From Liolophura sinensis (taxonomy: Eukaryota > Mollusca > Polyplacophora > Chitonida > Chitonidae), in NCBI RefSeq assembly GCF_032854445.1, contig NC_088301.1, forward strand, positions 17,258,018-17,322,017: DNA of 64,000 nt. Reading direction: 5' to 3'. Within the stretch, counting starts at the first letter, position 1; each line of letters opens with the position of its first letter. This document shows, piece after piece, positions 45,075 through 57,559 of the stretch. The notes under the pieces were generated by a model that worked only from the letters and a program-made list of their open reading frames with translations, searched no databases and was not told where the DNA came from. The position numbers and the translations under genes are program-made.

Positions 45075-45580
45075 ACTAAATGAATAAAACTCTAAATGAG
45101 GTAAACGGACAAGCGGTTTTAGTTCAGCGGTTACGTGTGACCATTTGCCAATTATCACTCTGTCGTCGCTGTCCTGCCTTTACTCTCTACGCTTTAGTAT
45201 TTTATATTATATTCTCTTATAAACCATGATTCTGCTGGAAGAATAAACATGTCCTTTCGCATTGTATTGATGTTCTGGTATGTTCAACGTGATGACAACA
45301 CAGGATTTTGAGTAATTCTAGACCTGTGAGTTTAATAAATTGCTAATTAAATTCACTGACTATTGTTTACATAATTCTGCTTAAGCCATGGTGCGAGGTA
45401 TGGGTAAATTGTTACTAATGGATCATTTACATGAGCAGTTACAATAAAACCTTCAGTCAAATAAACTGACAGGACTCCGTCTTTCACCGGATACATGTGG
45501 CCATTTTCTATCCCACCGTCGTTGCTGCTCTAGTCTTTCCTCCCTCTGATGTATTTTTTTATATTATATTTCAATCTTGG
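45075..45580 (+). pseudogene. Two orphan 3'-UTR-like relics of the receptor family
   Basis: 45080-45200 and 45443-45580 each follow the gene A/B 3' UTR: gaataaaac, aaatgaggtaaac(g)gac, then cagcggttacgtgtgacc with tttgccaattatcactctg, and ataaaacc, aataaactgacaggac, caccggatacatgtggcc. Neither has a tail exon in front of it. They imply at least one, perhaps two, lost gene copies whose coding parts were removed or replaced. Confidence 0.6.
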
Positions 45581-46220
45581 TACAGACATAACAGATGAGT
45601 GCTTATATCAGCCTTTAGCAAACACTCGGTTTATTTAAAGTCTACATGCACGGAGTGTAGTGATGTAAGCGCGGATCATACATGTGCAGCCACCTTAGTT
45701 CGGCTCATAAAGTCGACGATAAGCACGGATCAAAAAGTCCCCTACATGCCAGTACGCCTCATAGAGTTATCCATATAGATACCCATCAAGTAGTCACCTA
45801 ACTGAGATTAAGTAAGTGCAAGCACAACAGTCGTCACCTGAGGATTTGCTTTTCCCGACTCACGCTACACGCACCATTGCCATATGATATGACTGTCCCA
45901 CAGAACATACACGGCTGTGTACGGCTGCTCGACTTACACCCAATTTAGGATTACCGAACTACACTTGAGCAACTAGTTTTAGCCTGTACACCTGGGACCT
46001 TATTCCAGGCAGGGTTGAACAGCCTTTTTGAGGAATGTTTGCACACAGGATTTATCACGAGTAAGCGTTCAGTGTTTAGGAACACTGACGGACTTGGCCG
46101 GCGGCCATAGGGTGATTCCCAGGGGAAGAACGAACATCTACAACGGCACTAGTCCAACATTGTAAGTCGTTATAGATGTACGGTATCTAGTTTATTCCGT
46201 ACATTCGAACAGGGCTGGTT

Positions 46221-46550
46221 CACTTCGGAGCCATAATGGTTAAAACGCCTCAAAGTCGGGTGACCCGAGATCAAACCAAAGACTTCAAACATGGCACTTG
46301 TTGTTGCCGCGCTTGGCGCTCATCACCGAGAGGTCAGAGCAAGAAAACATGATTGGTTGGCCCAATGACAGTATACTCTGACTGGACAGAGTGTCATGTC
46401 TGGTGCATGCGGCAAGATACTCCAGTGTCGGCAGCACTTTGGTGGCATGGACTCCTGCCACAAGAAAACATAGTATATATAAACAAATCTAATGATTCCT
46501 CTTCGTCATATAACTGAAACAGTGTACGATGTTAAGCCCCATTTTATAAA
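46221..46550 (+). mobile_element. SINE family 2 copy
   Basis: Head ggagccataatggttaaaac with B-box-like gagatcaaacc; body cgctcatcaccgaga, tggttggcccaatga and cggcagcactttggtggcat; 3' end cgtcatataactgaaac and gatgttaagcccc. More diverged than the 4751 copy. Confidence 0.78.
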
Positions 46551-49052
46551 CAGTGCAGCGTATAGTGTAGGTGTGCTTCGGGATAATGGTATATGTCTCT
46601 CGTACGTGGAAAGGCACAATCTGCTTACTTTTATGTTTCAATACAATAACGTATATCCGTCAAAGAATAGAGTTTAGAATGGGCCTGCTGGTGCCTGAAT
46701 AGCAAGCCCGAGTCACGTTACGTCTTAGGCCGCCTGTCTTATCGGGGACATTTTTTGTTATTGGCGTTGTTCCGAACTATGTTTCGCATAATGTAACTTT
46801 CCGAAATGTTATAACAAGTCGTAACATAGGTACAGGAGAGTAACCATATTCTCTCAAACACTTAACTATACAGATCAAATTCACAAGGTTGGCATTGTTC
46901 TTGCAAACACCAAACTTACAGATCGAATTTACATGAGTGTTATTGTTCTTGTGAACAGTCCTGAGCTCTTCCAACCATCTAACTTTACAGACCACATTCA
47001 CAGCAACCAAACAACTTATAGAGATTTTTTTACTGCTCGACCAAGACGTCCATTCTTGGACAACTCAGACTTTGTATTTGTCGCTCTGCTTTGTTCTGTT
47101 ATATCATGGATTTCAGTTGATCCGGTCCCCGAGCATCCGAAAGCAAATTCTCTTCGATAAGTGGCCTACAAATGAATGTTCTTTCCCTGCAAAACGAATG
47201 ATACGGTTTGCTACTAAAACGGCAAAGGCTATAGCTGTGTATCTTGGGCAGCTGTTTGAATCTACATTGTAGGTGCGAGTATAGCTTGTGCAGTGCGGTA
47301 TAAACTAATACACAATGTCCCAAGGTGACAGCTTCCTTGTCATATACACACAATTAGAGTAAGCGGGTAGAATATATACCTTCAGCAGTAGCTTCTGGGA
47401 CCTCTGTTCTTCCAGCAGATTCTGAGTCAGCTAATCTTGACTGCTTCGCCGCTGATGGGCTGGTTCCAGAACAGTGAGTGCTCTTACCCCTTGATTGTGA
47501 CATGTTTGCGAACAGGGCTGTCTACTGCTTCGGGGTCTGATGTAACATATAAGTATAAGATATATTAATTTCGGTCAAATATCTCAACATCAACGTTGAC
47601 AGTCCTCCAGCGGCTTTTTAACCCCCAGATGTCCTGAAATGCGTTGTTCTTATTCCGGCGTCAATCGTGATTCTAGTGGTAAATTAGGCATATGGAGACC
47701 TTGTCCCACTGACATGTAACTGTATCTTAAATAAATGTCATGATAACACAACATCTTGGGTATTTTTATGATTTAAATAAATTGAAATTATCACAACAAA
47801 ATTTTACCCAATTGTACTTAGGCCATGATGATAGGGACGGTAAACTATAGGGTGAAATGCAAATCGTTGCTCCATACAACTTAACTTACCTTATAACGTC
47901 CTGCTCTAGACTGTAGTGATGTTCACTTTATCGCCCGGTGTTACAATGTCCAAGATAGCTCGCTTTATCTGTCAGTATTTATAAAAAAAACTTTTATATA
48001 ATCTTATGTGTAACCAAGTGACCAGGACCAAACATGTGTAGGCAAAGTAAAAGTGAAAGTACATGAACATCGTCCGGGTATCTATATTTGTGACCAAAAC
48101 ACCGCGCCGTATACGTCTAAATAAGTAAGGTACCAGTGTCCCATTTATTCCATATATCGATACATGCATAGGCAAAGCAAAACCCAAAGTGTTTCGTACA
48201 GATATCTATAGGGTCTTCTATATTGATCTTCTTATTGATCACCTCTTCCTAAATGTTAACGTCTGCTACAACATAAAATGTCACGCCACACATGCGTTTG
48301 CATATGTGCAGTGTATGTGTGCTTCGAGTTTAACGCCGTAGTGCTAAACTCACAGGAGCGTCGATGCCTTATTACTAAGCAGAAGGTTTCATGGTGCTAA
48401 AATTTTTGTAACACAATAACGTAACTTCCTTGTTAGTTAAAAGAAAACTGCCAGTGCAGAGCAGTCACGCATCTCGGGTATCACACCTGGCTGAGGCAGA
48501 CACTATAGACTATTTCTTGTAGAGAGCCGCCTATATTCAGCTGTCTGTAACATCAGTTGGACATCCATATTACTTCAAAAAATTTGCAATTAGAATACTT
48601 TTTCTCTAAAACTACACTGCCGATCATATATTACAAGAGATAAAGTAAAATTCACTTATTAAGGTTATATTATACTAAAACGTTTTAAACGCAGCAGTGT
48701 CAAAAACATGGTTTACAATAAAGTCAACAGCAGTTCAGGTATCTGGTGTTACCCTCCTTCAAAACATGTTGAACTGCAATTTCTTTGCTTCATATGGACG
48801 TAAAATGTATCAATGTGTAGAGCTTAGGTTGTTACATGACACTGACTAAAGGCAATTTTGGTAGGGTGCTTGACTGATTTCACACTCCCTAAAAGAAGTA
48901 GGCTATAGGTATAGAATGACATACAACAAACGTAGGTTGACAAACGCATTTAAGGATTTGTTTTCATATCAATTGTGTGTATACAATCCCTCTATGTGTG
49001 TGCCTCAAGATCACTCAAAATCACGTGCGACACGCTCGACATCTAAACGGCC
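46551..49052. other. Spacer upstream of the signal-peptide exon
   Basis: No coding exon supported. 48580-49000 loosely matches 52000-52480 and 58020-58450 (gatcatatattacaagagat, gatgtgtagagc and actgactaaaggcaatt types), so it belongs to the duplicated spacer family. Confidence 0.45.
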
Positions 49053-49059
49053 TATATAT
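49053..49059 (+). promoter_or_regulatory. Candidate TATA box for the signal-peptide exon
   Basis: TATATAT in the context acggcctatatatggctagc lies 202 bases before the ATG at 49261. A start site about 25-35 bases downstream would give a 5' UTR of roughly 170-180 bases free of an obvious acceptor. Position and motif only. Confidence 0.35.
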
Positions 49060-49260
49060 GGCTAGCTGTTGTGAGAAGATGGTGTGGCTGCCGTTCAGAC
49101 ATGTTCAGTAGATCTGGGAAGAAGTTCCACCTGTACAGATTTAGCTTCTGGAAAGATTTCATATCTGATGAGAATTCCTTCTGTCTGGAAAATTACATCA
49201 GGATAGAATTAGAGCGTCCTGCGAAGTGCCCTTGGAACTGAACAGAGATTGCCCTCAGAC

Positions 49261-49321
49261 ATGGAGGATCACAGGAAACAGACTGGCGGGGTGCTTCTCT
49301 TTGTGATGGGAATAACATTTG
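49261..49321 (+). CDS. Signal-peptide first exon of a receptor-family gene
   Basis: ATG begins MEDHRKQTGGVLLFVMGITF and the exon ends tttg|gtaagt in phase 1. A basic N-terminus followed by a hydrophobic core is a signal-peptide pattern. Phase 1 is exactly what the EGF1 exons (1127, 60350) need; joined to 60350 the core extends through VFG-QLCGNC, placing a cleavage site just before EGF1. The next family exons downstream are copy C's broken TM exon (55849) and copy D's EGF1 (60350), so it most likely served copy D or C. No equivalent was found before gene B. Confidence 0.6.
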
Positions 49322-51469
49322 GTAAGTATTCTGCTTTATGGGAAATGTATTTGTTCAACATTGTCATTATGGAAAACACACCAGGTAAATCTTTTTCATA
49401 CGGAAGAAAGTTAAGTTTAAATTAAGGAAGTTTTCACTAAAATTTAAGACCAGCACAACTTTCTATTGACAAATAAGAATTGAATGTGGTTATGTCTCCC
49501 TGATCTCGTTGCCCTCACTTGAGGCTTTTGAGTGCCACTGATATACTTACACTGGTGCTTGTTTACAGAGACAATAGCTACACGCCTACTTTTTATTAGA
49601 TGGTGATAATATTTTAAAATGGGTGTAGTTTATAATTTGACTGCGCTGCCCCAGTGCCTGTTCATGCCAAAAACACAAATCGTTAAGAAGTTGAAACATT
49701 GTGTCTTCATTTCTGGTGTCAGAAAATCTGTTTCTAGACAAGATGAAGTAGAAATGAAATTCTGGCTGATACAAACCAGGCAAAAATTACAGCGTCTTCA
49801 TGTCTGGCTTGGTGCCAGGTAATCATGTATACCTCAGTTTGTCTAGGAATGACTTAGATCTTGAAATAAATCACGTGATTATCCGCCATGGAGACTAGTT
49901 TTAAACTCATTGGTATACAAAGGCCAGATTTAGTTAGATGAAAATGGCATGTTACATAGGAGGAATTGTAACCAAAGCAATAGAAGTGCAATCTAAGATT
50001 ATTAATCCGCATGTTGATAATGTCTTCATAAAACTGTGTAACTTGAATTGAAGAAGAGCTGTCAAAACATTTACACAGACATGTACCTGTTAGATAAAGG
50101 CGGTAGTCTATGTGACATAACAGCGATCGATAAGATATAACCACTCTTCCGTTACATGCAGATAATCGTCCATTCGTCCAAGTACTGACATATAATATGT
50201 GCTTTGAAATGTTCTTCAGTCGCTACCAGGCGCAGGGCGATTATAATAACCCTCTATTTATTTTTTAACTGTGAAAACAGAGTGTGTGTTTATACTGTAC
50301 AGTTTGGTAAATGTTCGTCTCGTAGTCACAGTGCTATAGAGGTACGCCTAAAACACGAAGCATATGTACACCAATCTCATAGTGTTACACCTAAACGGGC
50401 GTGTACATTATTGAATGGTAAGCCAGCGCTCTAATGAGCGTGTGAGGAGAGGATTTCTCCAATAACCCCTACTTAAAGCCGGCTATTGTGTCATATCCGG
50501 GACAGCTTATGTGTTTGACGAACTGTGCAGTCGACTATTTTTAAACACCGGTACGGGGAATCAACGCTTACAGTTATAGGCTATTTTAAAATGCAATCAA
50601 ATTTTCCAGTATCTACATGTTGAACTCTGGCTATAACAAGAACGAAAGGAATCAGTTACCATTTGTTTTAATCATTCATTGGTTAGGTCACAACGAGTTG
50701 CACAATTTTCAGATTGGCTTGTACGTCAGTCGTCCCGTAAGTCGGTCCGTCTATTTGTCTGCCCGTCCGTCTGCCGTCTTGAAGGTTTATCGATGTTTAA
50801 GCCTGTCGTATGGATGTACAGCCAGCCGCTTGATTGGCCGGTAGACTGGTCCGTCGGAAAATTATTCGGAAGTCGCACAAAGCGTCGGTCGGTCCATTGG
50901 GTAGGCGAGTCTCTGTAAAAAAAGCTCTGTAAATCGACTGTTTGAAACGCATAGGCTTTTGTTGTGGGTTAGGACGATCAGAAATCTGGCAAAATCACCA
51001 CTGATTGTGACTCATGCACGCATAGTGAGTCAATGTTTTTTTATGTTTTGTGACATTTCAAGCCCACACTGTCGATAAACTTCCTCCCTGAAGATTACAT
51101 GTACGTTCGACATTCGTGATATTTCAAAACACTGATAGCCAGCATAATCACCAATTCAATCTGCTTGTGTGCAAAAGGATGTGAAATTCACCAAAGTGCT
51201 AGAAAACTACAACGGAAATGCAGTTTTAGTGTTATTCCTGACCTGCCACCCACAGTAGCGCAAGGACGCTATGATATCGGTAAAAAGTTAAATGACATGT
51301 CTAGGAAAAAGCATTCTACTGGAAAATTTACTTATTTATTGATTAGTTTGTTCATAAACTTGTCTAGGACTTGGATAGCAGATCTTGGAAGAGGTCTTAA
51401 TTATGGAGACTCGTTTGGAATTAAGCGGTGTACAAATGTCAGATTCGCCTACATTAAAACAACATTTGT
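49322..51469. other. Intron/spacer with low-order repeats
   Basis: 50460-50580 (ggctattgtgtcatatccgg, gtttgacgaactgtg) matches 130-240 and 58890-59460. 50720-50890 is a diverged cgtc(c/a)gt-rich simple repeat. No exon recognised. Confidence 0.45.
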
Positions 51470-52640
51470 CAGATAATCGAAAAAGAAGTCACAGTTATTT
51501 ATTCAACAGTGCCCCATCTCAAATTGTTAATTATGGCGTTTACCATTCCCCCAAACATCTGTATCTTGGACAGAAGGAGAGTCATCAACCAATAAACCAG
51601 ACATAGGCTACAGCTGATACTCTAAACGATACATACAGTGTCTGTAGCACCAAAACGACGCAATAGTTTTGAAGTTAGTGATCAACACCCCAAGTCACTA
51701 AAAAGGAATGTCATCATTTTAACCTGTTGCCATTTTGTTTTGGTCCATATATATGGTGGATTCAGCTACTGTTCATTTTGTGACGTTGGTCTCCAGTCAT
51801 TATATCACCAGAAAGTAGATGACAAAAAATCGGATTTATAGTAATTTGTTTTACAATTGGTACACCAAAATGAGGTTAGGACAAACTGCACCCAGTAACA
51901 CATCCAGACTCAACTGCTGTCTCCGCAAATCTACTACATTGTTTTTCATTTCAGAATTTCCTGACCTACAACTCTAAAACCCTTCTGTCGTTTGATCCAA
52001 TACTACAAGATATAACATATAATTCATCTATTTTTTTATATTACACAAAAACCTGCAAATAATTTCAAATATGGCAGTGTCCGAAACTTGGCTTAGAGTG
52101 AAGTTGATAGGAAAGCAGGTAACGGGTGTCACTTCCCCCGCAAGACATCCTGGGCTTCGCCCATTCCACCAGCATGCCACTGGGTTTTGAATAACTATAA
52201 CGTCAGCTATGTGTTATGTACGTCAACTGTATTTGTGCAGTTTAACATAAGGAATAAGGAAAAATGTTCTAACTTCATTTCCTTTGTAAAGATGTTAATT
52301 TTCGACATACCGATGTGTGGAGCTTGTGTTGTAACGTACCACTGACTAACAACAATTTTTTAGCGAGACTGATTTACAGCCAAATGAATATAGGCGACTT
52401 GTTGAAAGAGGAAGACTATAGTATATGCCACCTGTCCCATACGGTGAATAAACCTATTCTCCTACACCTCCTGAACAGTCTTCCTTATCCACACTGTAAA
52501 AAACAGGATTATTTTAGAGTAAAGCTACACTCACATTCAAAGCCGATTATGTAGTTACATGAAGTTAGTGTGGAGAATTAAAAGTACAATGCCGCCTTGT
52601 GTCTTTTCCCAGCTATAGTGTTGTAAGGGCCCAAACATCA
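51470..52640 (+). repeat. Duplicated spacer (pairs with 57560-58640, in part 58925-59345)
   Basis: Shared strings include ccatctcaaattgtta, gccattttgttttggtcca, ggtggattcagctactgtt, agtgaagttgatagga and cagccaaatgaatataggcg. Non-coding. 57560-58640 repeats it, and a third partial copy is the extra insert in copy D. Confidence 0.82.
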
Positions 52641-52914
52641 GTCACACACACACTGATGTGATGAATTGTTAAGTGTGTCATAAAATCCATGCATACACAC
52701 ATAACAATACAAATTGTATTTTATATAGAATGTGTGTGTTTACCTTATTTTGGCTGCAAAATGATGGTTTCGCTTCGCTCTGTCATAGATCAACATCCTG
52801 GGAAGGGAATATAGTGAAGATATATCACATAATAATTTGAAAGCTACCGGTATAGAAGGGGACTGCAGGTTTACAACTAGTCTGTCAGTTCGTCAGTACG
52901 CCATTTCGTTGGTT

Positions 52915-53310
52915 TGCTAGTCCGCCATTCCGTCAGTCTGTTAGTCCGTCATTCTGTCAGTCTGCTAGTCCGTCATTCCGCCAGTCTGTTAGTCCGCCAT
53001 GCTGTCGCTATGTTAGTCCATCATTCCGTCAGTCTGTTAGTCTGTCATTCCGTCAGTCTGTTAGTCCGTCATGCTGTCAGTCTGTTAGTCCGCCATTCCG
53101 TCCGTCTGTTAGTCCGCCATTCTGTTAATCTGGTAGTCCTTCATTCCGCCAGCCTGTTAGTTCATCATTCTGGCAGTTCGTCAATCCGTATGCCTTTCAG
53201 TCCAAACTTCCGTGTTTCTGTCATTCCGTCATTCTGTCAGTCTGTCAGTAAGTCTGTTAGTCCGTCATTCCGTCAGTCCGTTAATCCGTCAGTCTTTCAG
53301 TCCGTAAGGA
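52915..53310. repeat. 24-bp minisatellite
   Basis: About 16 units of gttagtccgtcattccgtca plus four bases. Because 24 is a multiple of 3, it leaves a 140-codon frame with an 8-residue repeat (LLVRHSVS), which is a repeat artefact and not a gene. Confidence 0.9.
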
Positions 53311-54321
53311 AATTTTGGTCAGGTATCAGTAGCTGAAGCAGAGAATAAAGACCACAATGCATTGTTCTGGTCACATGAGTTGGGGAGGGGACGACGATAG
53401 CATCATCGTACCATAGTTCGTGCCATAACCGAGCGATGGAACGATGTTCCGATGATGGCTTTTTCCGGCTATCATAGTTTTTTGCATTATTCTTTGCTTT
53501 GAAAACGATTGAACATCCTGAACTGAAGCTTGGGTACCTGGCTTTACCTAGAAAAGTTACAAACGAAGTACGAGTTTGGGCTGTTTCTTCCATTTTCTAC
53601 AAAATTATAACCTGTTTAGTTTTGTCGTGGACTCCGGCATACATATTATCCTGATGTCAAAAGCAGTAGTGCACATGTATTGTTTCCACACTATGTACCT
53701 TGACTGGAAGCCGGTGAAATACGTCTTCTTGTTAATTTACCTCATTCGTGTAGAATCCGCCCTAGATCCGATAAAAATGCGCGTAGGGTGGGCGAATGTT
53801 ATGCGTAGAGTATATTGTTAGGATCGGGCAGCATTGTGCGTATAACCCTGCATATATGTTAAATGAAACCTATAAATAAGACTTCTGTCGATTCAAAGGA
53901 ACCTTAGGAGATTCAAGGTTCAGTAATGGCTCTGCTGTAAACCTAAGCACCCTGCTTCTTAGAAGACACAGCTTCAACAATATACACATAGCTTTAGGTT
54001 TCTGTATGTTGTGCGAAAAACAATGCATGCATAAAGGCTTTTCTGAATAGGTTACACGAGGTGATATATGTGATTATGGTATGTTTTCTGCCATCTTATA
54101 GTCTCCAATACACGTTTTTAGACGCTCAAATACACATACTACATAAGGACATCTCTACTTGGGGTTTCCTCACTCAGATTTAATTGATAGAATTTCATCA
54201 CTGATTGTAGCTCTGTTTAATTAAACTGGTCAGTGCTATATTAACGTCTGTCCCACTACATACAAGTGTCACTACTCATTGGATGCTTCGCTGTTCATCG
54301 AAGTGCTTGGGTTTCTCAATA

Positions 54322-54484
54322 ATATTGATTGATTTATTTATTTGATTGAAGTTTTGACGCCGTACTCAAGAATATTTCACCTATATGAGGGCGGCCAGCA
54401 TTATGGCGGAAATAATCTCCCGACCATCCACAGATTGCTGGCAGACATTCTCACTCACGGCTGGAGAGTAAGCCAGCATGAACT
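54322..54484 (-). mobile_element. SINE family 1, inserted in the Penelope-like remnant
   Basis: A (ATTT)-rich tail, gacgccgtactcaagaatat, ggcggccagcattatggcgg and cccgaccatccacagattgc mark a minus-strand family-1 copy. Flanks gtttctcaataatatt and gtttctcattagtaacatt look like an imperfect target-site duplication, and the RT frame (GFLNN... / ISNIYVKFEETIYQQ) resumes after it. Confidence 0.82.
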
Positions 54485-54499
54485 GTTTCTCATTAGTAA

Positions 54500-55076
54500 C
54501 ATTTATGTAAAATTCGAGGAAACCATATATCAACAGTGTATAAGTATAAAGATTGTGCCCGCCTGTGACTATGCAGAAACTATTAAGGAGTAATACTCAC
54601 CAGGCTAGACCTTTCTCATTCACTAAATGCTATATTGATGATCTGCTAGCTTTAAGTAATCCGTATGTAGCAAAGACTGTGAAAGATATATGTCCACCTT
54701 CGCTGAATTTAAATGAAACCATAGGCTGCAAAGATGGTATATCTTATCTGGACTCATTTTTGCACAAAGACCAAAACGGATTTCTCTCGAAGACTTCACG
54801 ACAAGAGGAATAGCTTCAATTTTGACACTGATAAAGTGTCCTTACTTGGGCAGCAATATACCGAAGTGTCCTGCATATGGTGTGTACATATCCCGCCTTG
54901 TAGCACTTGTCAGATCCTGTGTGTTATGTGACGATTTCAATCAACGTCAAAAGTTGTGTGTCAAAGTTATGCCATCCACCGCCTTCACTGCAACTTTCTT
55001 AAGTTTTACAATGAGTGTAATTTTAAGGAAATATGGACGCAACGTCCAAAACTCTGCGTCTCTATTTCATGATTAA
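54500..55076 (+). pseudogene. Penelope-like RT remnant in copy C
   Basis: Overlapping frames give NIYVKFEETIYQQC, RPFSFTKCYIDDLLALSNPY, VKDICPPSLNLNETIG, DGISYLDSFLHKDQNGFLS, then CPYLGSNIPKCPAYGVYISR and ILRKYGRNVQN. YIDDLL is the catalytic motif. Frameshifts and a SINE make it inactive. Confidence 0.75.
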
Positions 55077-55647
55077 ATCAAAATCGCTGGGGTATGTATA
55101 TTCATCGGGTTGAATTAGATCTCTGCGTTGGATATATGAACAGTTGCAATTAAAGCCGAGACACTGTACATATTTTATTATTGACAACTTATATTCTAGC
55201 ATGGCACATGTACGTGATTTGAATACTGATTATTGGAAACTGTTGATTCCTTCTCTTTGTGTGATTCCGTCCTATGTTCGTACTTTATATTCTTTCTTAG
55301 TTCTTTGGTGACTTATGCTGAATGTGATTCTGAGAATTGGCCTTGCGATTTTTATTGACCTTCGTTCATCTTGAATGACGGCTGGTATACGAATGTCTGT
55401 TTTGATGCATAGAGTCAAACGTTTGCTACAGCCTTTTTCTGTTTATACTTCTACGGCATTTGCACCAAAGATCGGGATATTTAAATGAACGATGAAGTTG
55501 ATATATTGTTTATGTAAGAAAACCAGGCTTTTTTTTGTTTGCCGAACTAAAATGTTTACATAGATTGTCATCGACGGAATTGAAGTTCTACCTACAGCAA
55601 TGTGGGTAACGTTGTCTAAAAGTCTTGAAAACATTTAATATAGAATC

Positions 55648-55800
55648 TTATATCCTCTGCTCTAGAAACTAACACTATACGACCCCAATATTCAGAGGCC
55701 TACGAGACCGAGGGGGTTAGCACTGGCAGACTTAAAAACCTCTCACCATTGCGGTCATTGAGAGCACATACGACCCCATATCCTCTGCTCCCCTTGTAAG
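55648..55800 (+). repeat. Shrunken minisatellite of copy C
   Basis: Three or four degraded units (cttatatcctctgctct, acgaccccatatcctctgc) of the family at 17889 and 38861, interrupted by a short unrelated insert at about 55700-55765. Confidence 0.7.
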
Positions 55801-55848
55801 TAATTATTCGCAAATTTGCGTTTCTTGTAACGTTTCAAATATTTCGGC

Positions 55849-55922
55849 CAGCTATCCGAATTACACTGGAGTAATTGCCGAAAGCGCTGCCGGAATCTCC
55901 ATTGTCTTAATCATATCATGAT
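55849..55922 (+). pseudogene. Copy C TM exon, broken
   Basis: The frame reads SYPNYTGVIAESAAGISIVL then IIS and TGA. The acceptor cag is changed (gtttcaaat), the second half of the helix is deleted, and the donor gtaagt is still intact. It cannot encode a membrane span. Confidence 0.82.
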
Positions 55923-56125
55923 GTAAGTCTGCACTGGTTTTTATTATGTGTGCAATGGCTTTGTGATTGATATTCACAACTGCTCAGATTTTTCTGTGAA
56001 GAACCGACTAGGTCTCAAATTTGGCATATGTATAGATTGACAATTTCACTTTTCAGTACACTTGCATGCTGATATTCAATTTTTTGTTGTTTTGCCGTCC
56101 ATAACCATCTAGTTTCTTCAATTAG

Positions 56126-56320
56126 CCGGAGGATTCCACGACATATACAAACAGGTGGCGCTGTGAGCTCTAAAGCAAAAAATAATCTAGCACCAGAGAG
56201 CTCCATTCCTACAGAAACCATGTATAGAAACCGGTAGAATGGAAGGGATGCAAATTCCAAAAGAGGAATTCTAATGAAGATAAGTGGTATCAAGCTATGC
56301 ATCAATACGCCAATCTGTAA
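56126..56320 (+). pseudogene. Copy C cytoplasmic-tail exon, broken
   Basis: After cttcaattag the frame reads RRIPRHIQTGGAVSSKAKNN and APESSIPTETMYRNR, then TAG. The downstream sequence still resembles the tail end (caagctatgcatcaatacgc, caatctgtaa) but out of frame. Confidence 0.82.
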
Positions 56321-57461
56321 TGAAACACAGAAATACATTTTCATGTTTTCTAAGAAAACTTGTGGAATATCGAGCGAATCAAAAAACGAAGCGATGTAAA
56401 ATTTTCAATGCAAATGATCAACATCATAAAGCGGTTTTATCATCTGTGGAACAGAGATGTTTATCACGCGTTTCAATGTTACACATATGTCTTTTTTCCA
56501 GTGCTTTATTATATAAGGATTTGTTTATTTGCCGTACATATTTCTCTATAGTTTTTGTATGTAGTGGTAAACCCGTGTTCCTGTGCATGTATTTACTACC
56601 ATTGCACAAATGTCTCGTTAAACATAAACACATTGTTTAAACAAAACCGTATGGCATTGTCAATGTATTCACCGATTGTTAATTCACTTCGCTAATTAAT
56701 TTGATTTAAAGGGAGCTTTCTCTTGGCACAAACTTGTGTTCTGTTAATCTGTAGTGTTGCTGAATCAAAACAAAAGAAACTAGCCAAATGGCTGATTGAA
56801 TCATGTCAGTTGTCATTCAGACGAGTTAAATGGGTAATGTTGTCCGGTGGATTTAGCCAGTCCTCTTTTTTGCCGAGTGACAATCAAATGAGGAAGACTT
56901 CATCACGACGCAGACCTGGGTTTAGACTTACTAATTACTCGGCAGTGTCAGTTGGAACTAAAGACCACATATACACATTCTCAAAAATTCTCGGCTAATT
57001 TAGTTTTCTGTTGGATGTAACACATCATATCAGATACTTATACAGTACAGAAAATATAAGAACAAATTACATAGAGCGCACACTGCAACACGCCTTCGTG
57101 AATAGGGGCATCTGCTGGAAACCAGCCTATTCCTGAATGTTTCTTGAGAACTGCTTACTCTCATCTACCCACCAAGCTTAAAATCATCCTAAAGTCATAT
57201 TATTTTTTATAAAGGGCAAGCAGGTGAGTATTAAGAAAATAAGTAATCTAGCATGTGCCATTGTCCATCAAGTGTAAAATAGAATTCCAACCTTGCCTTC
57301 TTCAAAAATATCAAAATATTAAACAACGATGCTTTTGCGCATGACATGTCAATACAACTTGAACAGCAGATCTCCAAAGAGGTCTTGCGATTATCATTTA
57401 TGGAGACCAGTTTGGGACGGAGTTGCCAGATTTGCTTACATTAAAATAACATCTGTGACAT
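56321..57461. other. Copy C 3' flank
   Basis: 56560-57010 parallels gene B's flank at 42340-42860. No gene supported; short frames have no recognisable domain. Confidence 0.5.
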
Positions 57462-57545
57462 AATTAATTTATTTATTTATTCAATCGGTGTTTTACGCCG
57501 TACTCAAGAATATTTCACCTATACGACGGCGGCCAGCATTATGTC
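57462..57545 (-). mobile_element. SINE family 1, 3'-end fragment
   Basis: An (ATTT)n run is followed by ggtgttttacgccgtactca, agaatatttcacc and cggcggccagcattatg, the reverse complement of the family-1 3' end. Confidence 0.85.
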
Positions 57546-57559
57546 ACTCTGTGACATAA

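Larger units (their letters stand above)
53905..55310 (+). repeat. Block paralogous to 15760-17890 (copy C)
   Basis: It carries the same non-coding landmarks and the same Penelope-like remnant as gene A's intron, in the same order, leading to copy C's shrunken minisatellite, TM exon and tail. Confidence 0.8.

Noticed and set aside
47072..47353. Overlapping frames near 47.1-47.3 kb
   Set aside because: No recognisable domain, no splice context, no paralogue; probably chance.
52914..53336. 140-codon frame with an LLVRHSVS octapeptide repeat
   Set aside because: The repeat unit is 24 bp, so any frame without a stop stays open. No non-repeat domain, and other unit copies show DNA-level drift.
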